Shown: positions 6,797 to 14,329 of the stretch, piece by piece
Layout of the letters: the number at the start of each line of letters is the position of its first letter
Position numbering within the stretch: position 1 is the first letter of the stretch
Source of the DNA: Ardenticatenia bacterium
GTDB taxonomy: Bacteria; Chloroflexota; Anaerolineae; Aggregatilineales; Aggregatilineaceae
Assembly: GCA_026984385.1 (NCBI GenBank)
Contig: JALSSH010000110.1
Location: forward strand, 1 to 18,496
Length of the DNA stretch: 18,496 nt
Reading direction: 5' to 3'
Position numbers and translations under genes: made by a program
The notes under the pieces: generated by a model
What the model saw: only the letters and a program-made list of their open reading frames with translations
What the model was told of the DNA's origin: nothing
Databases searched by the model: none

Positions 6797-7882
6797 ATGA
6801 AGGCGATCATCCTTTGTGCCGGCAAAGGCACACGGCTTTACCCCGTCACGCTGACCATGCCCAAACCGTTGGTGCCGGTGGCGAACAAGCCCCTTTTGCG
6901 CTATGCCATCGAAACGTTGGTCGGCATGGGCGCCACCGAGATCGGCTTAGTGGTCAACAGCCTGGATTCCCCCATCCGCGAGCAGTTCGGCGACGGGCAG
7001 GAAACGGTTGGCGTGCCGCTGCAATACATCGCGCAAACCGACCCGCGCGGACTGGCGCACGCGGTCAAATTGGCGCAACCTTTCATCGGCGATGAGCCTT
7101 TCATCATGTACTTGGGGGACAACATCTTCCAAGACCCCATGCGCGCGCTTTACGACCGCTTCCAAGAAAGCGGCGCCAGCGTGGCCCTGGCGCTAACCGA
7201 AGTGCCGAACCCGCAGGCGTTCGGCATCGCCGAGCTGGAAAACGGCACGATCAAGCGCCTGGTGGAAAAACCCAAAGACCCGCCCAGCAACCTCGCCATC
7301 GCGGGCGTATACCTTTTCCAGCCGGAAATCTTCGAGGCCATAGACCACATCAAGCCCTCCTGGCGTAATGAGCTGGAGATCACCGACGCGATCCAATATC
7401 TGTTAGAACGCGGGCGCAAGGTCATCCCGTATATTGTGGAAGGCTGGTGGGTGGACGCGGGCAACGCCAACTCGATCGTGCTTGCCAACCAACTTGTGTT
7501 GGAGGAAGTGGCCTTTTCCCCACCGCCGGACAGCGACAGCGATCCACGTTTGCAAGGGGACTCACACGTTTCGCACCGTGTGCTGCTGGGCGAAAATGTG
7601 CAGATCGTGGATAGTGTAGTGCGGGGGCCGGCGATCATCGGGGACAACGTGACCATTCGCAACACCTACATTGGCCCCTACACCTCAATCGGCCACGACG
7701 TGCAGATCGAGAGCAGCGAGATCGAGCACAGCATCGTGATGAACCATTGCACCATCCGCAACGTGCGCGGACGTATAGATTCCAGCGTGCTGGCGAACAA
7801 TGTGCAGGTGGTGCGCACCAACGCCAAACCCAAAACGCACCGTTTTGTCTTAGCGGCCAACAGCGTGGTGCAATTGCCGTAA
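6797..7882 (+). CDS. Glucose-1-phosphate thymidylyltransferase, long form with beta-helix tail
   Basis: This enzyme makes dTDP-glucose from dTTP and glucose-1-phosphate. The N-terminal nucleotidyltransferase has CAGKGTRLYP (residues 7-16), MPKPLVPVANKP with K23, the metal-site region YLGDNIFQD (D108) and VEKPKDPPS. From about residue 255 the sequence becomes hexapeptide-like (GENVQIVDSVVRGPAIIGDN and repeats), a left-handed beta-helix. At 361 residues it is the longer StrD/archaeal-type enzyme rather than the roughly 290-residue enterobacterial RmlA. GGAGAG 6 nt before ATG 6797 supports the start. It sits downstream of the epimerase gene in the same transcription unit. Relatives of this layout can accept UTP or other sugars, so nucleotide preference is not certain. 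Confidence 0.9.
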   Translation: MKAIILCAGKGTRLYPVTLTMPKPLVPVANKPLLRYAIETLVGMGATEIGLVVNSLDSPIREQFGDGQETVGVPLQYIAQTDPRGLAHAVKLAQPFIGDEPFIMYLGDNIFQDPMRALYDRFQESGASVALALTEVPNPQAFGIAELENGTIKRLVEKPKDPPSNLAIAGVYLFQPEIFEAIDHIKPSWRNELEITDAIQYLLERGRKVIPYIVEGWWVDAGNANSIVLANQLVLEEVAFSPPPDSDSDPRLQGDSHVSHRVLLGENVQIVDSVVRGPAIIGDNVTIRNTYIGPYTSIGHDVQIESSEIEHSIVMNHCTIRNVRGRIDSSVLANNVQVVRTNAKPKTHRFVLAANSVVQLP

Positions 7883-7903
7883 GGGTTGGCGCGCGTACAA
7901 AAA

Positions 7904-7950
7904 GCGGCGCGACCTCGCCCCCGCAAAAATCACGGGCGAGGTCGCGCCGC
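7904..7950 (-). terminator. Intrinsic terminator of gyrB in the rmlA/gyrB convergent gap
   Basis: GCGGCGCGACCTCGCCC (7904-7920) and its exact reverse complement (7934-7950) form a 17-bp stem with a 13-nt loop. On the minus strand the stem runs straight into GCTTTTTG, a U-tract, so it terminates gyrB. On the plus strand no T-run follows, so it would act on rmlA only weakly. It begins 22 nt past the rmlA stop and ends 23 nt from the gyrB stop. Confidence 0.85.
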
Positions 7951-7972
7951 CTGTGCGCGTGTTACGTTAGCG

Positions 7973-9928
7973 CTAGACGTCCAACGTGGCCCGTTTGGCG
8001 TGCGTGGTGATAAAACGGCGACGCGGCGGTACAGCGCTGCCCATCAGCATATCGAAAACGCGGTCGGCTTCGGCGGCGTCTTCAATGGTTACCTGAAGCA
8101 ACGTGCGGTTGGCCGGGTCCATGGTGGTTTCCCAAAGCTGCTCCGGGTTCATCTCGCCCAAGCCCTTATAGCGTTGGATGGTGGCGCGGTCTGGGTTTTT
8201 TAGCGAGCGCAAGATGCGCACGCGCTCGTCTTCGCTGTAAGCGTAATAGCGTTTTTTGCCCTCGCGGATTTGGTAAAGCGGCGGTTGGGCAATGTATAGA
8301 TGCCCGTTGGTGATGAGCGGCGTCATATAGCGGAAGAAAAACGTGAGTAGCAATGTGCGAATATGCGCGCCATCCACGTCCGCGTCCGTCATAATGATCA
8401 CGCGCCCATAGCGCAACTTGGAAAGGTCGAAGTCGTCCCCGATCCCTACGCCCAGCGCCGAGATCAGCGCTTTGACCTCGTTATTGTCCAAGATTTTGTT
8501 CAGTCGGGCGCGCTCGGTGTTAAGGATTTTCCCGCGCAGCGGCAAGATCGCTTGGAAGTGACGGTCGCGCCCTTGCTTGGCCGAGCCGCCCGCGCTGTCG
8601 CCCTCCACGATGTAGAGTTCCGCTTTGCTAGGGTCGCGTTCGGAGCAATCCGCCAGTTTCCCCGGCAGGGTGGTGTTTTCCAACAAATTCGCGCCGCGCC
8701 GCACCAGCTCGCGCGCCTTTTTCGCGGCGTCCCGTGCGCGCATGGAGGTCATGCACTGTTCCACGATGCGCCGTGCTTCGCGGGGGTGCACCTCCAAGAA
8801 TTCCATGAACGCTTCCGCCGTCACCTGAGAGACCGCCCCCTGCACTTCGGGGTTCATCAGCTTGACTTTGGTTTGGCTTTCAAACTGGGGGTCGGGGTGT
8901 TTGATGCTGACGATAGCGGTCAACCCTTCCAGCGTGTCGTTGCTGGAAAAATTGCGGTCTTTTTCCTTCAGCAGCCCCGCTTTGCGCGCGTAAAGGTTGA
9001 TCGTGCGGGTGATGGCCGCGCGCAAGCCCGCCTGGTGACTGCCGCCGTCCGGCGTGTGAATGGTGTTGGCGAAGTAAAGTTCGGTGGTGGTGGAAGAGTT
9101 CGTATATTGGAAGGCGATTTCCACGTTGACCGTGAAGGGCGGACGGTCGTTGTCCTCAAATTCGATCTCCACGTCGCGTTCGGCAAAAATCGGCTCGTGG
9201 AGCGCGCGACGGTTGCGGTTCAGATAGCGCACGAAGGAACGGATGCCGCCTTCGAAGTAGAACGTGATCTCGCGCGGGATCGGTTGCACGCGCTCGTCGC
9301 GCAGCGTGATCGTCACGCCGCGCGTGACAAAAGCCATCTCGCGGAAGCGTTGCGCCAGCGTGGTGAAGCTGAACGGGTTTTCGTCCATGATGGTGAAGTC
9401 CGGCTTGAAGCGGTGAAATGTGCCCGTGCTTTCGCCCGTCTCCATCTCTCGCACCATTTCCACCGGCGTTTGGGCGCGCCCCGCGCTGTATTCTTGGCGG
9501 TAGACTTTGCCATCGCGCTTGACCTCGGTGACCATCCACTCCGAAAGCGCATTCACCGCCGAAACGCCCACACCGTGCAGCCCGCCGGAAACTTTGTAGG
9601 CGGACGAATCAAACTTGCCGCCTGCGTGTAGGGTGGTCATCACGGTTTCCAGCGTAGAAAGGCCGGTTTGGCGATGGACGCCAACCGGAATGCCGCCGCC
9701 GTTATCTTCCACCGAGACCGAGCCGTCCTCGTAAAGCACAATTTCGATCCGGTCGCAACGTCCGGCCAGCGCTTCATCAATCGCGTTGTCTACCACCTCA
9801 TAGATCATGTGGTGCAACGCGCGAACATCTGTGCCGCCGACGTACATCCCGGGGCGCAGCCGCACGGCTTCTAGCCCTTCAAGTACGCGGATGTTTTCTT
9901 CGGTTTGTCTGGAAACTTTTCCCGCCAC
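7973..9928 (-). CDS. gyrB: DNA gyrase subunit B
   Basis: The ATPase subunit of the type IIA topoisomerase that introduces negative supercoils. Numbered from the GTG start, the GHKL ATPase shows EVVDNAIDEALAG (E44 general base, N48), DNGGGIPV (75-82) and the lid GGLHGVGVSAVNALS (115-129). The TOPRIM domain has YIVEGDSAGGSAKQGRDR (E442) and IIMTDADVDGAH (D515, D517). The C-terminal QRYKGLGEMNPEQLWETTMDP is present. The 651-residue length matches short Gram-positive-type GyrB without the proteobacterial insert. The frame is open 29 codons further up, but a perfect AGGAGG (9939-9934) lies 5 nt before GTG 9928, and the protein then begins with the usual charged helix before EGLEAVRLRPGMYVG. gyrA is not adjacent. 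ParE is the main alternative. Confidence 0.93.
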   Translation of the reverse strand: MAGKVSRQTEENIRVLEGLEAVRLRPGMYVGGTDVRALHHMIYEVVDNAIDEALAGRCDRIEIVLYEDGSVSVEDNGGGIPVGVHRQTGLSTLETVMTTLHAGGKFDSSAYKVSGGLHGVGVSAVNALSEWMVTEVKRDGKVYRQEYSAGRAQTPVEMVREMETGESTGTFHRFKPDFTIMDENPFSFTTLAQRFREMAFVTRGVTITLRDERVQPIPREITFYFEGGIRSFVRYLNRNRRALHEPIFAERDVEIEFEDNDRPPFTVNVEIAFQYTNSSTTTELYFANTIHTPDGGSHQAGLRAAITRTINLYARKAGLLKEKDRNFSSNDTLEGLTAIVSIKHPDPQFESQTKVKLMNPEVQGAVSQVTAEAFMEFLEVHPREARRIVEQCMTSMRARDAAKKARELVRRGANLLENTTLPGKLADCSERDPSKAELYIVEGDSAGGSAKQGRDRHFQAILPLRGKILNTERARLNKILDNNEVKALISALGVGIGDDFDLSKLRYGRVIIMTDADVDGAHIRTLLLTFFFRYMTPLITNGHLYIAQPPLYQIREGKKRYYAYSEDERVRILRSLKNPDRATIQRYKGLGEMNPEQLWETTMDPANRTLLQVTIEDAAEADRVFDMLMGSAVPPRRRFITTHAKRATLDV

Positions 9929-10347
9929 TGAATCCTCCTGCCTCCCCTTGCCGTCCGAAAGCGCCACGTCGTGCCGCATTGTCCCTCGGCACACAACAAA
10001 CCCATCGGTCGGCACATGGCCGCCTCAGCTTGAGGGCTACAATTCGTCTACCGCTGAGGGCACTGGCCGCTCAATCCGGATGGCGGTGTGCTATCGGGGC
10101 ATCCTATGGCACATGGGCAACGAGCGGTTGCCTGACGTGCGGTAAGGTTTTCGGAGCGAAACCGCGCACGCTCAACAACAGCGCGAACGGATGTTCTTCA
10201 CTGTGCAGATTATAAGGCCTTACACCCCAAAACGGCCAGTTTCTCCGCCCCAAAATTATACCCTACGCGCCATGATGAGCAAAACGACGGGGAGGCGCGA
10301 GCGCTTAGGAACTCCTTTTGAGGCAAAGCAGGAAGCGGGAAGAAAAA
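9929..10347. other. Long non-coding spacer between gyrB and the cold-shock-like gene
   Basis: No supportable gene lies here. It holds the gyrB ribosome site (9934-9939, minus) and two adjacent hairpins: GGCAAC/GTTGCC (10116-10121 with 10127-10132, 5-nt loop) and a stem from 10137 to 10169 pairing GTGCG with CGCAC and GGTTTTCG with CGAAACC (one bulge). The rest (10170-10347) shows only AT-rich patches such as TATAAG at 10211 without a convincing -35. No clear gyrB promoter could be picked by eye. Confidence 0.45.
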
Positions 10348-10377
10348 TTGGCGGAAACTTCCATTTTCGTTTATGAT
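10348..10377 (+). promoter_or_regulatory. Promoter of the cold-shock-domain gene
   Basis: TTGGCG (10348-10353), an 18-nt spacer and TATGAT (10372-10377, five of six matches). The predicted start near 10384 falls inside the left arm of the inverted repeat at 10380-10416 and leaves a leader of about 96 nt. Long leaders are common in cold-shock mRNAs. Confidence 0.5.
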
Positions 10378-10379
10378 CT

Positions 10380-10416
10380 CAGGTGTTCGCAGCGTGTATT
10401 CTGCTGCGAACACCTG
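10380..10416 (+). promoter_or_regulatory. 14-bp perfect inverted repeat at the start of the cold-shock-gene leader
   Basis: CAGGTGTTCGCAGC (10380-10393) and GCTGCGAACACCTG (10403-10416) are exact reverse complements around a 9-nt loop. It overlaps the predicted transcription start, so it could be a repressor operator in DNA, a 5' stabilising hairpin in RNA, or both. It is followed by TATTTTGG, too poor in T for a confident terminator. Confidence 0.6.
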
Positions 10417-10479
10417 TATTTTGGCCGAAAACATATAAACTTTTTTCAAGTTGCTGCACACAACGGAGTGCTTTGGCAC

Positions 10480-10695
10480 ATGGAGAAGCAGAAACGCTAT
10501 CAAGGTATTGTGCAATATTTTGACATCTTCGGCGGAAAGGGCACGATCCTTTTGCCGGACGGACGCGAGGTTACGGTGCGTTATTCGGCGATTTTGGGCC
10601 AGGGCGTGCGCCGCTTGGAAAAAGGGGCGCAAGTGTCCTTTCAGCTTGAACACACGGCACGGGGGTTGTACGCTGTGCGTGTGATGCAGGAGTAA
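10480..10695 (+). CDS. Divergent cold-shock-domain (CspA-like) protein lacking RNP aromatics
   Basis: The 71-residue protein aligns by eye along its whole length with CspA: YQGIVQYFDIFGGKG against TGIVKWFNADKGFGF, then VTVRYSAI against VFVHFSAI, and LEKGAQVSFQLE against LDEGQKVSFTIE. The fold is thus a likely five-strand OB barrel. The nucleic-acid-stacking residues are changed: RNP1 KGFGFI has become GGKGTI (residues 18-23) and RNP2 VFVHF has become VTVRY (31-35), while Trp11 of CspA is Tyr13. It may bind nucleic acid differently or bind protein instead. ATG 10480 is chosen because the domain begins at once. The GGAG upstream is about 11 nt away. The longer in-frame extension carries no domain. 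It sits alone between gyrB and RNase J. Confidence 0.75.
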   Translation: MEKQKRYQGIVQYFDIFGGKGTILLPDGREVTVRYSAILGQGVRRLEKGAQVSFQLEHTARGLYAVRVMQE

Positions 10696-10776
10696 GCGTG
10701 CACCTTCAGCCTGCTGCGCGTTAAGATTCTTTCACCACAAAGCGAACCTCTCCGAACGGCCAGGCAAGACTCACCC

Positions 10777-10806
10777 TCGACCGTCCCTTGTGTCCTGCGT
10801 TACAAT
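10777..10806 (+). promoter_or_regulatory. Promoter of the RNase J gene
   Basis: TCGACC (10777-10782), an 18-nt spacer and TACAAT (10801-10806). The predicted start near 10813 gives a leader of about 120 nt that contains two hairpins. The -10 matches five of six positions and the -35 four of six. Confidence 0.5.
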
Positions 10807-10834
10807 CAAGGCCCATTCAAGCTAAGGCTACGGG

Positions 10835-10924
10835 CGAAGTCTGGCGAGACTTCGTTTGTGTTATCTGTTGGACGTTAGCAAAACAACGATCAGAAGAACG
10901 GGACGCGCGGCGTCCCTAGAGGAG
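10835..10924 (+). promoter_or_regulatory. Structured RNase J leader with two hairpins and the ribosome site
   Basis: Hairpin 1 is CGAAGTCT-GGCG-AGACTTCG (10835-10854), a perfect 8-bp stem followed by TTTGTGTT. Hairpin 2 is GGGACGC-GCG-GCGTCCC (10900-10916), a perfect 7-bp stem ending one base before AGAGGAG (10918-10924), the ribosome site for ATG 10935. Hairpin 1 could be a weak attenuator. Hairpin 2 is placed to affect ribosome or nuclease access. Both roles are inference. Confidence 0.5.
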
Positions 10925-10934
10925 TTTATCTACC

Positions 10935-12605
10935 ATGCCACAAAAGAAATCATTGCGCATTCTCCCGCTAGGAGGACTGGGGGAGATTGGCAAAAATATG
11001 ATGCTGGTCAATTACGGCCAAGACGGCCTGATTATTGACACGGGCATCATGTTTCCGGAAAACGATATGCTCGGCGTGGACTACATCATCCCGGATTTTC
11101 AACACGTCGTGGACGAGATGGAACACGGCCTGAAAATTCACGGGATCGTGGTCACGCATGGGCACGAAGACCACACCGGCGCTATCGGCCATGTGTTGGA
11201 TAGCATCCCCGCGCCGGTGTACGCCACCAAGCTCACGGCGGGTTTGCTGGAAGTGAAAATGAAGCAATCCGGCCACCGTCAACACCCCTTGCACGTCATT
11301 TCGGCGGGAGACGTCTTGAAGTTGGGGCCTTTTCAGGTGGAAACTTTCCACGTCTGCCACAGCATTCCCGACAGCATGGGGCTGGGCATCAACACACCGG
11401 TTGGGCTGATCGTGCACTCCGGCGACTTTAAGTTTGACCACACGCCGGTTGACGGCTGGCCGCCGGATTTCGCTAAGTTGGCGGAGTTTTCGCAGCGTGG
11501 CGTGTTGGCGTTGCTTGCCGACAGCACCAACGCCGACCGTGAAGGTTGGACGCCCTCCGAGGCGGTGGTTGACCAGGCTTTCGAGGACGTTTTCAGCCGC
11601 GCCGAGGGGCGTATTATTGTCGCGACGTTCGCCTCGTTGATCTCGCGCATTCAGCAAGTGGCGCGTGCGGCGCGCAATCACGGGCGCAAGATGGCGGTGG
11701 CGGGCTATAGCATGACCGAATACATCAAAGTCGCCACCCGCCTCGGCTATTTGGACCTGCCCGATGACTTGGTGGTCTCGGTAGAGCGCGCCAATAAGAT
11801 GCCGCCGGAGCAAGTCGTCATCATGGCGACCGGCACCCAAGGCGAACCTTCCGCCGTGTTGGGGCGCTTGGCTTGGGGCCGCCATCGCCAACTGGAGATC
11901 CGCGAAGGGGACACGGTGATCATGTCCGCGCACCCCATCCCGGGCAATGAGGAAATGGTACACCGCACCATCAACAAATTGATCCAAAAGGGCGCGGAGG
12001 TAATCTACGACCCCATCGCACAAGTGCACGTTTCCGGCCACGCGCGGCGGGAAGAGTTGCGCTTGCTGATCAATTTGGTGCGGCCCAAGTTCTTCATCCC
12101 TGTTCACGGGGAGTTGCGTCACTTGACCCAGCACGCGCTGCTGGCACAAGAGCTGGGCATCCCGCCGGAAAATACGGCGGTCGTGGAAAACGGCACCGAG
12201 CTTCTGCTTACTCCGAACTCGTTACGGATCGGTGACCGTGTGCCCGGGAGCTATGTGTTTGTGGACGGGAAAGGCGTGGGCGATGTCGGCCCGATTGTGA
12301 TGCGAGACCGCGAAGTGCTCGCCAACAGCGGCTTTGTGAGCGTGCTGGTGCTGTTGGACGCGGAAACCGGCGAACTGGCCGAGCCGCCGGAGTTTGTCTC
12401 GCGCGGGTTCGTTTACCTGCGGGAGGCGTCCGAGTTGCTGGAGGCGGGCCAGGCGCTGATCGCGGACATCGTCGCCCGTTCGCAGGGTGGTAACCTGACC
12501 AAGAAAATTGAGGACGGGCTGAGCAAGCTCTTTTACAACGAGACCAAACGCCGCCCGATGGTCTTTGCATTTGTGCGTAAGGTGGAGCGCGTCCGCTCGC
12601 GGTGA
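10935..12605 (+). CDS. rnj: Ribonuclease J
   Basis: A metallo-beta-lactamase/beta-CASP nuclease that processes and degrades RNA through endonuclease and 5'-3' exonuclease activity. The metal site is complete: H75-G-H77-E-D79-H80, H142 in FHVCHSIPDS, D164 in HSGDFKFDHT and H391 in PVHGEL. The beta-CASP signature is seen in IIVATFASLISRIQQ, MATGTQGEPSAVLGRLA and VHVSGHARREEL (H369). The C-terminal domain (about 455-556) includes SRGFVYLREA. The 556-residue length is standard. AGAGGAG at 10 nt supports ATG 10935. The gene has its own promoter and structured leader. No partner such as dapA, often seen with rnj, follows. rnjA and rnjB types cannot be separated by eye. Confidence 0.95.
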   Translation: MPQKKSLRILPLGGLGEIGKNMMLVNYGQDGLIIDTGIMFPENDMLGVDYIIPDFQHVVDEMEHGLKIHGIVVTHGHEDHTGAIGHVLDSIPAPVYATKLTAGLLEVKMKQSGHRQHPLHVISAGDVLKLGPFQVETFHVCHSIPDSMGLGINTPVGLIVHSGDFKFDHTPVDGWPPDFAKLAEFSQRGVLALLADSTNADREGWTPSEAVVDQAFEDVFSRAEGRIIVATFASLISRIQQVARAARNHGRKMAVAGYSMTEYIKVATRLGYLDLPDDLVVSVERANKMPPEQVVIMATGTQGEPSAVLGRLAWGRHRQLEIREGDTVIMSAHPIPGNEEMVHRTINKLIQKGAEVIYDPIAQVHVSGHARREELRLLINLVRPKFFIPVHGELRHLTQHALLAQELGIPPENTAVVENGTELLLTPNSLRIGDRVPGSYVFVDGKGVGDVGPIVMRDREVLANSGFVSVLVLLDAETGELAEPPEFVSRGFVYLREASELLEAGQALIADIVARSQGGNLTKKIEDGLSKLFYNETKRRPMVFAFVRKVERVRSR

Positions 12606-12608
12606 GGG

Positions 12609-12727
12609 GCGCTCGCCGCTGGGCGCGCCGCCTAGCCGCGCTCTGCGCGGCTGACGCGCGGCTCTGCCGCGCGTAGTGCGCCGAATGGCGCACGGGCGGC
12701 GCGCCCGATCCGCGCACGCGCTCGCCG
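12609..12727. repeat. Cloverleaf-like GC palindrome flanked by a 10-bp direct repeat
   Basis: An outer 12-bp perfect stem, GGGCGCGCCGCC (12621-12632) with GGCGGCGCGCCC (12695-12706), encloses three perfect hairpins: AGCCGCGC-TCT-GCGCGGCT (12634-12652), ACGCGCGGC-TCT-GCCGCGCGT (12654-12674) and GTGCGCC-GAAT-GGCGCAC (12676-12693). Almost every base is paired. GCGCTCGCCG occurs at 12609-12618 and again at 12718-12727, bracketing the structure. It begins 4 nt past the RNase J stop and ends before the next promoter. It lacks a T-tract. It could be a REP/MITE-like element or a structured terminator or mRNA end. Confidence 0.8.
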
Positions 12728-12736
12728 AGGAATACG

Positions 12737-12765
12737 TTGCTCCCCGCCGAGCGTTTGGTTACAAT
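12737..12765 (+). promoter_or_regulatory. Promoter of the membrane glycosyltransferase gene
   Basis: TTGCTC (12737-12742), a 17-nt spacer and TACAAT (12760-12765), 40 nt before ATG 12806. The -10 hexamer is the same as that proposed for RNase J. It lies directly after the cloverleaf palindrome, so the glycosyltransferase probably does not depend on RNase J read-through. Confidence 0.5.
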
Positions 12766-12805
12766 GCGCGCAGCCGACGCCAGGTTCGCGGGACGGTAAA
12801 GGGAT

Positions 12806-14329
12806 ATGGCCGCCGAATACCAGTCACGCCCAGTATCTCGTGCCCAATCACGCCCCGGAGTTTTCCTTTGGGCGGCGATGGGGCTTTTGCTGGCGGCGTT
12901 TGCGTTGCGTGTGTGGCAGATCGGCGCGCCGAGCTTGTGGGCCGACGAGGTGATGACCGAATACCGTGCCCAAGCGCCCTTTTGGGAAGCCACCACAAAC
13001 ATCCTCAAGACCATAGACCAAGTGCCGCTATATTTTTGGCTGTTGCGCCTTTTCCCTACCGGCAACGAATTTCTGCTTCGCTTCCCGTCTGTGTTGGCGG
13101 GCGTGCTTGGCATAGCGTTGGCAATGGGCGTGGCACGGCGGCTCTATCGCCGCGACAAGTTGGCCTTGTTCGTCGGCGGCTGGCTGGCCTTCAACCCTTT
13201 TCACATTTGGCTTTCGCGCACCGCACGCGCCTACACGCTGATTTTTGTGTGGGCGGTGTTGCTTTCCTATCTGTTCCTGACCCTTTGGCGCGGCGAACGC
13301 CACCGTCGCTATTGGGTCGCCTTCACGCTCGCCAGCCTTTTAGCTTATCTGACCCACTACTCGCTGTTGGCGCTGCCGTTTGTCCAGGCCCTGATGGTGG
13401 GGTGGGCGCTGCGGCGACATTGGGACTTTGCGCGGCGGTGGGCGTTGGCCCAGGCCGTCGCCGTCGTCCCGATGCTGATCTGGCTGGGGCTGATGCTGTT
13501 GCACTACACGCCCCGCGAGCCGCAATGGGGCACGCCGCCCGCTTTCCGTGACTTGGCGCTGACGCTGTGGAATCTCACCGCTGGCTACCCCTCGGGCGGC
13601 TGGCGTTGGTACGTGTTGCCCGCCCTACTCGTGGCGGTTGGCGGGGTGAGCTTGGCGCTCCGCACCGCTCAATCGCGTGCGCAAAACGGCTACTGGCTGC
13701 TGCTTTTGTTGCCGCTGCTGTTGGTTTTTGCCGTCTCCCAAACGCCCGTGAACATGTACATCGACCGTTACTTTATGGTGGTGCTGCCTGCGCTCGCCTT
13801 TCTTATCGCGGTGGGATGGGCCGAAGCGCCGCGCCGCGTATGGCGCGTGGCGCTGGTCGCGGTGATGCTCAGCGGAACGGGCAACATGGCCGATGCGTTG
13901 TTGCACAAACAGCACCAGCGCGAAGACTGGCGCGGCGCGGCGCGCTATGTGGCCGCTTCCTATCAACCGGACGATTATTTTGTCGTAGACCGCGCCGTGA
14001 CCATGATCGCCTTCCGCCGCTACTTCACCGACCGCCACGCCGCAAAGCACGTGCTCCAATTGACCGAAACGGACACACCCCCGCCGCGCCCCGAAGAGGT
14101 TGCGCGGCGCTTTTGGGTGCTCTATCGCACGCCGGACGAAAACGTCCATCAATTGCTCTCTTTGCCCCGATTCGACCCCTTCCGACCGCAAAACACCGCC
14201 ATTTCCCAATGGCTGCTCCCGCGTCTGGGCTACGTGGAGGACTACCGCACATTTGACGGCCTCACCGTGCTACTTTTGGATTTTTCCCGTCCACCGATGT
14301 TCACACACGGGGACATGCCGCGTGAGTAA
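12806..14329 (+). CDS. GT-C family membrane glycosyltransferase (GT39/ArnT-like)
   Basis: The 507-residue protein has many hydrophobic helices (for example about 18-36, 92-111, 119-131, 143-160, 170-200, 212-232, 268-286, 295-311, 322-338, 346-360), then a soluble C-terminal part from about 370. The first extracytoplasmic loop carries SLWADEVMTEY with D46-E47, matching the acidic motif of GT-C/PMT_2 enzymes that use a lipid-phosphate sugar. RYFMVVLPALAFLIAVGW and the QREDWRGAARYVA segment are also typical. It should transfer a sugar from a polyprenyl carrier to a lipid, glycan or protein on the outer face of the membrane. The acceptor is unknown. ATG 12806 follows AAAGGGAT closely. It is the first of two adjacent glycosyltransferase genes, although 166 nt separate them. 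Confidence 0.85.
   Translation: MAAEYQSRPVSRAQSRPGVFLWAAMGLLLAAFALRVWQIGAPSLWADEVMTEYRAQAPFWEATTNILKTIDQVPLYFWLLRLFPTGNEFLLRFPSVLAGVLGIALAMGVARRLYRRDKLALFVGGWLAFNPFHIWLSRTARAYTLIFVWAVLLSYLFLTLWRGERHRRYWVAFTLASLLAYLTHYSLLALPFVQALMVGWALRRHWDFARRWALAQAVAVVPMLIWLGLMLLHYTPREPQWGTPPAFRDLALTLWNLTAGYPSGGWRWYVLPALLVAVGGVSLALRTAQSRAQNGYWLLLLLPLLLVFAVSQTPVNMYIDRYFMVVLPALAFLIAVGWAEAPRRVWRVALVAVMLSGTGNMADALLHKQHQREDWRGAARYVAASYQPDDYFVVDRAVTMIAFRRYFTDRHAAKHVLQLTETDTPPPRPEEVARRFWVLYRTPDENVHQLLSLPRFDPFRPQNTAISQWLLPRLGYVEDYRTFDGLTVLLLDFSRPPMFTHGDMPRE

Noticed and set aside
8363..9631. Long open frame antisense to gyrB (422 codons)
   Set aside because: It is a shadow of gyrB. Its composition is dominated by Arg, Val and His with no domain, and the GyrB motifs are intact on the other strand.
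10210..10653. Minus-strand open frame across the cold-shock-like gene and leader (147 codons)
   Set aside because: It has low-complexity composition and no family resemblance. The plus-strand cold-shock fold explains the coding part.
10968..12149. Long open frame antisense to RNase J (393 codons)
   Set aside because: It is a high-GC shadow of a full-length conserved gene with no independent start signal.
12609..12727. Flanking 10-bp repeats as a proven target-site duplication of a mobile element
   Set aside because: The repeats are made of the same GC-rich motifs as the surroundings, and there is no empty site or second copy to compare in this window. Kept only as a hypothesis.
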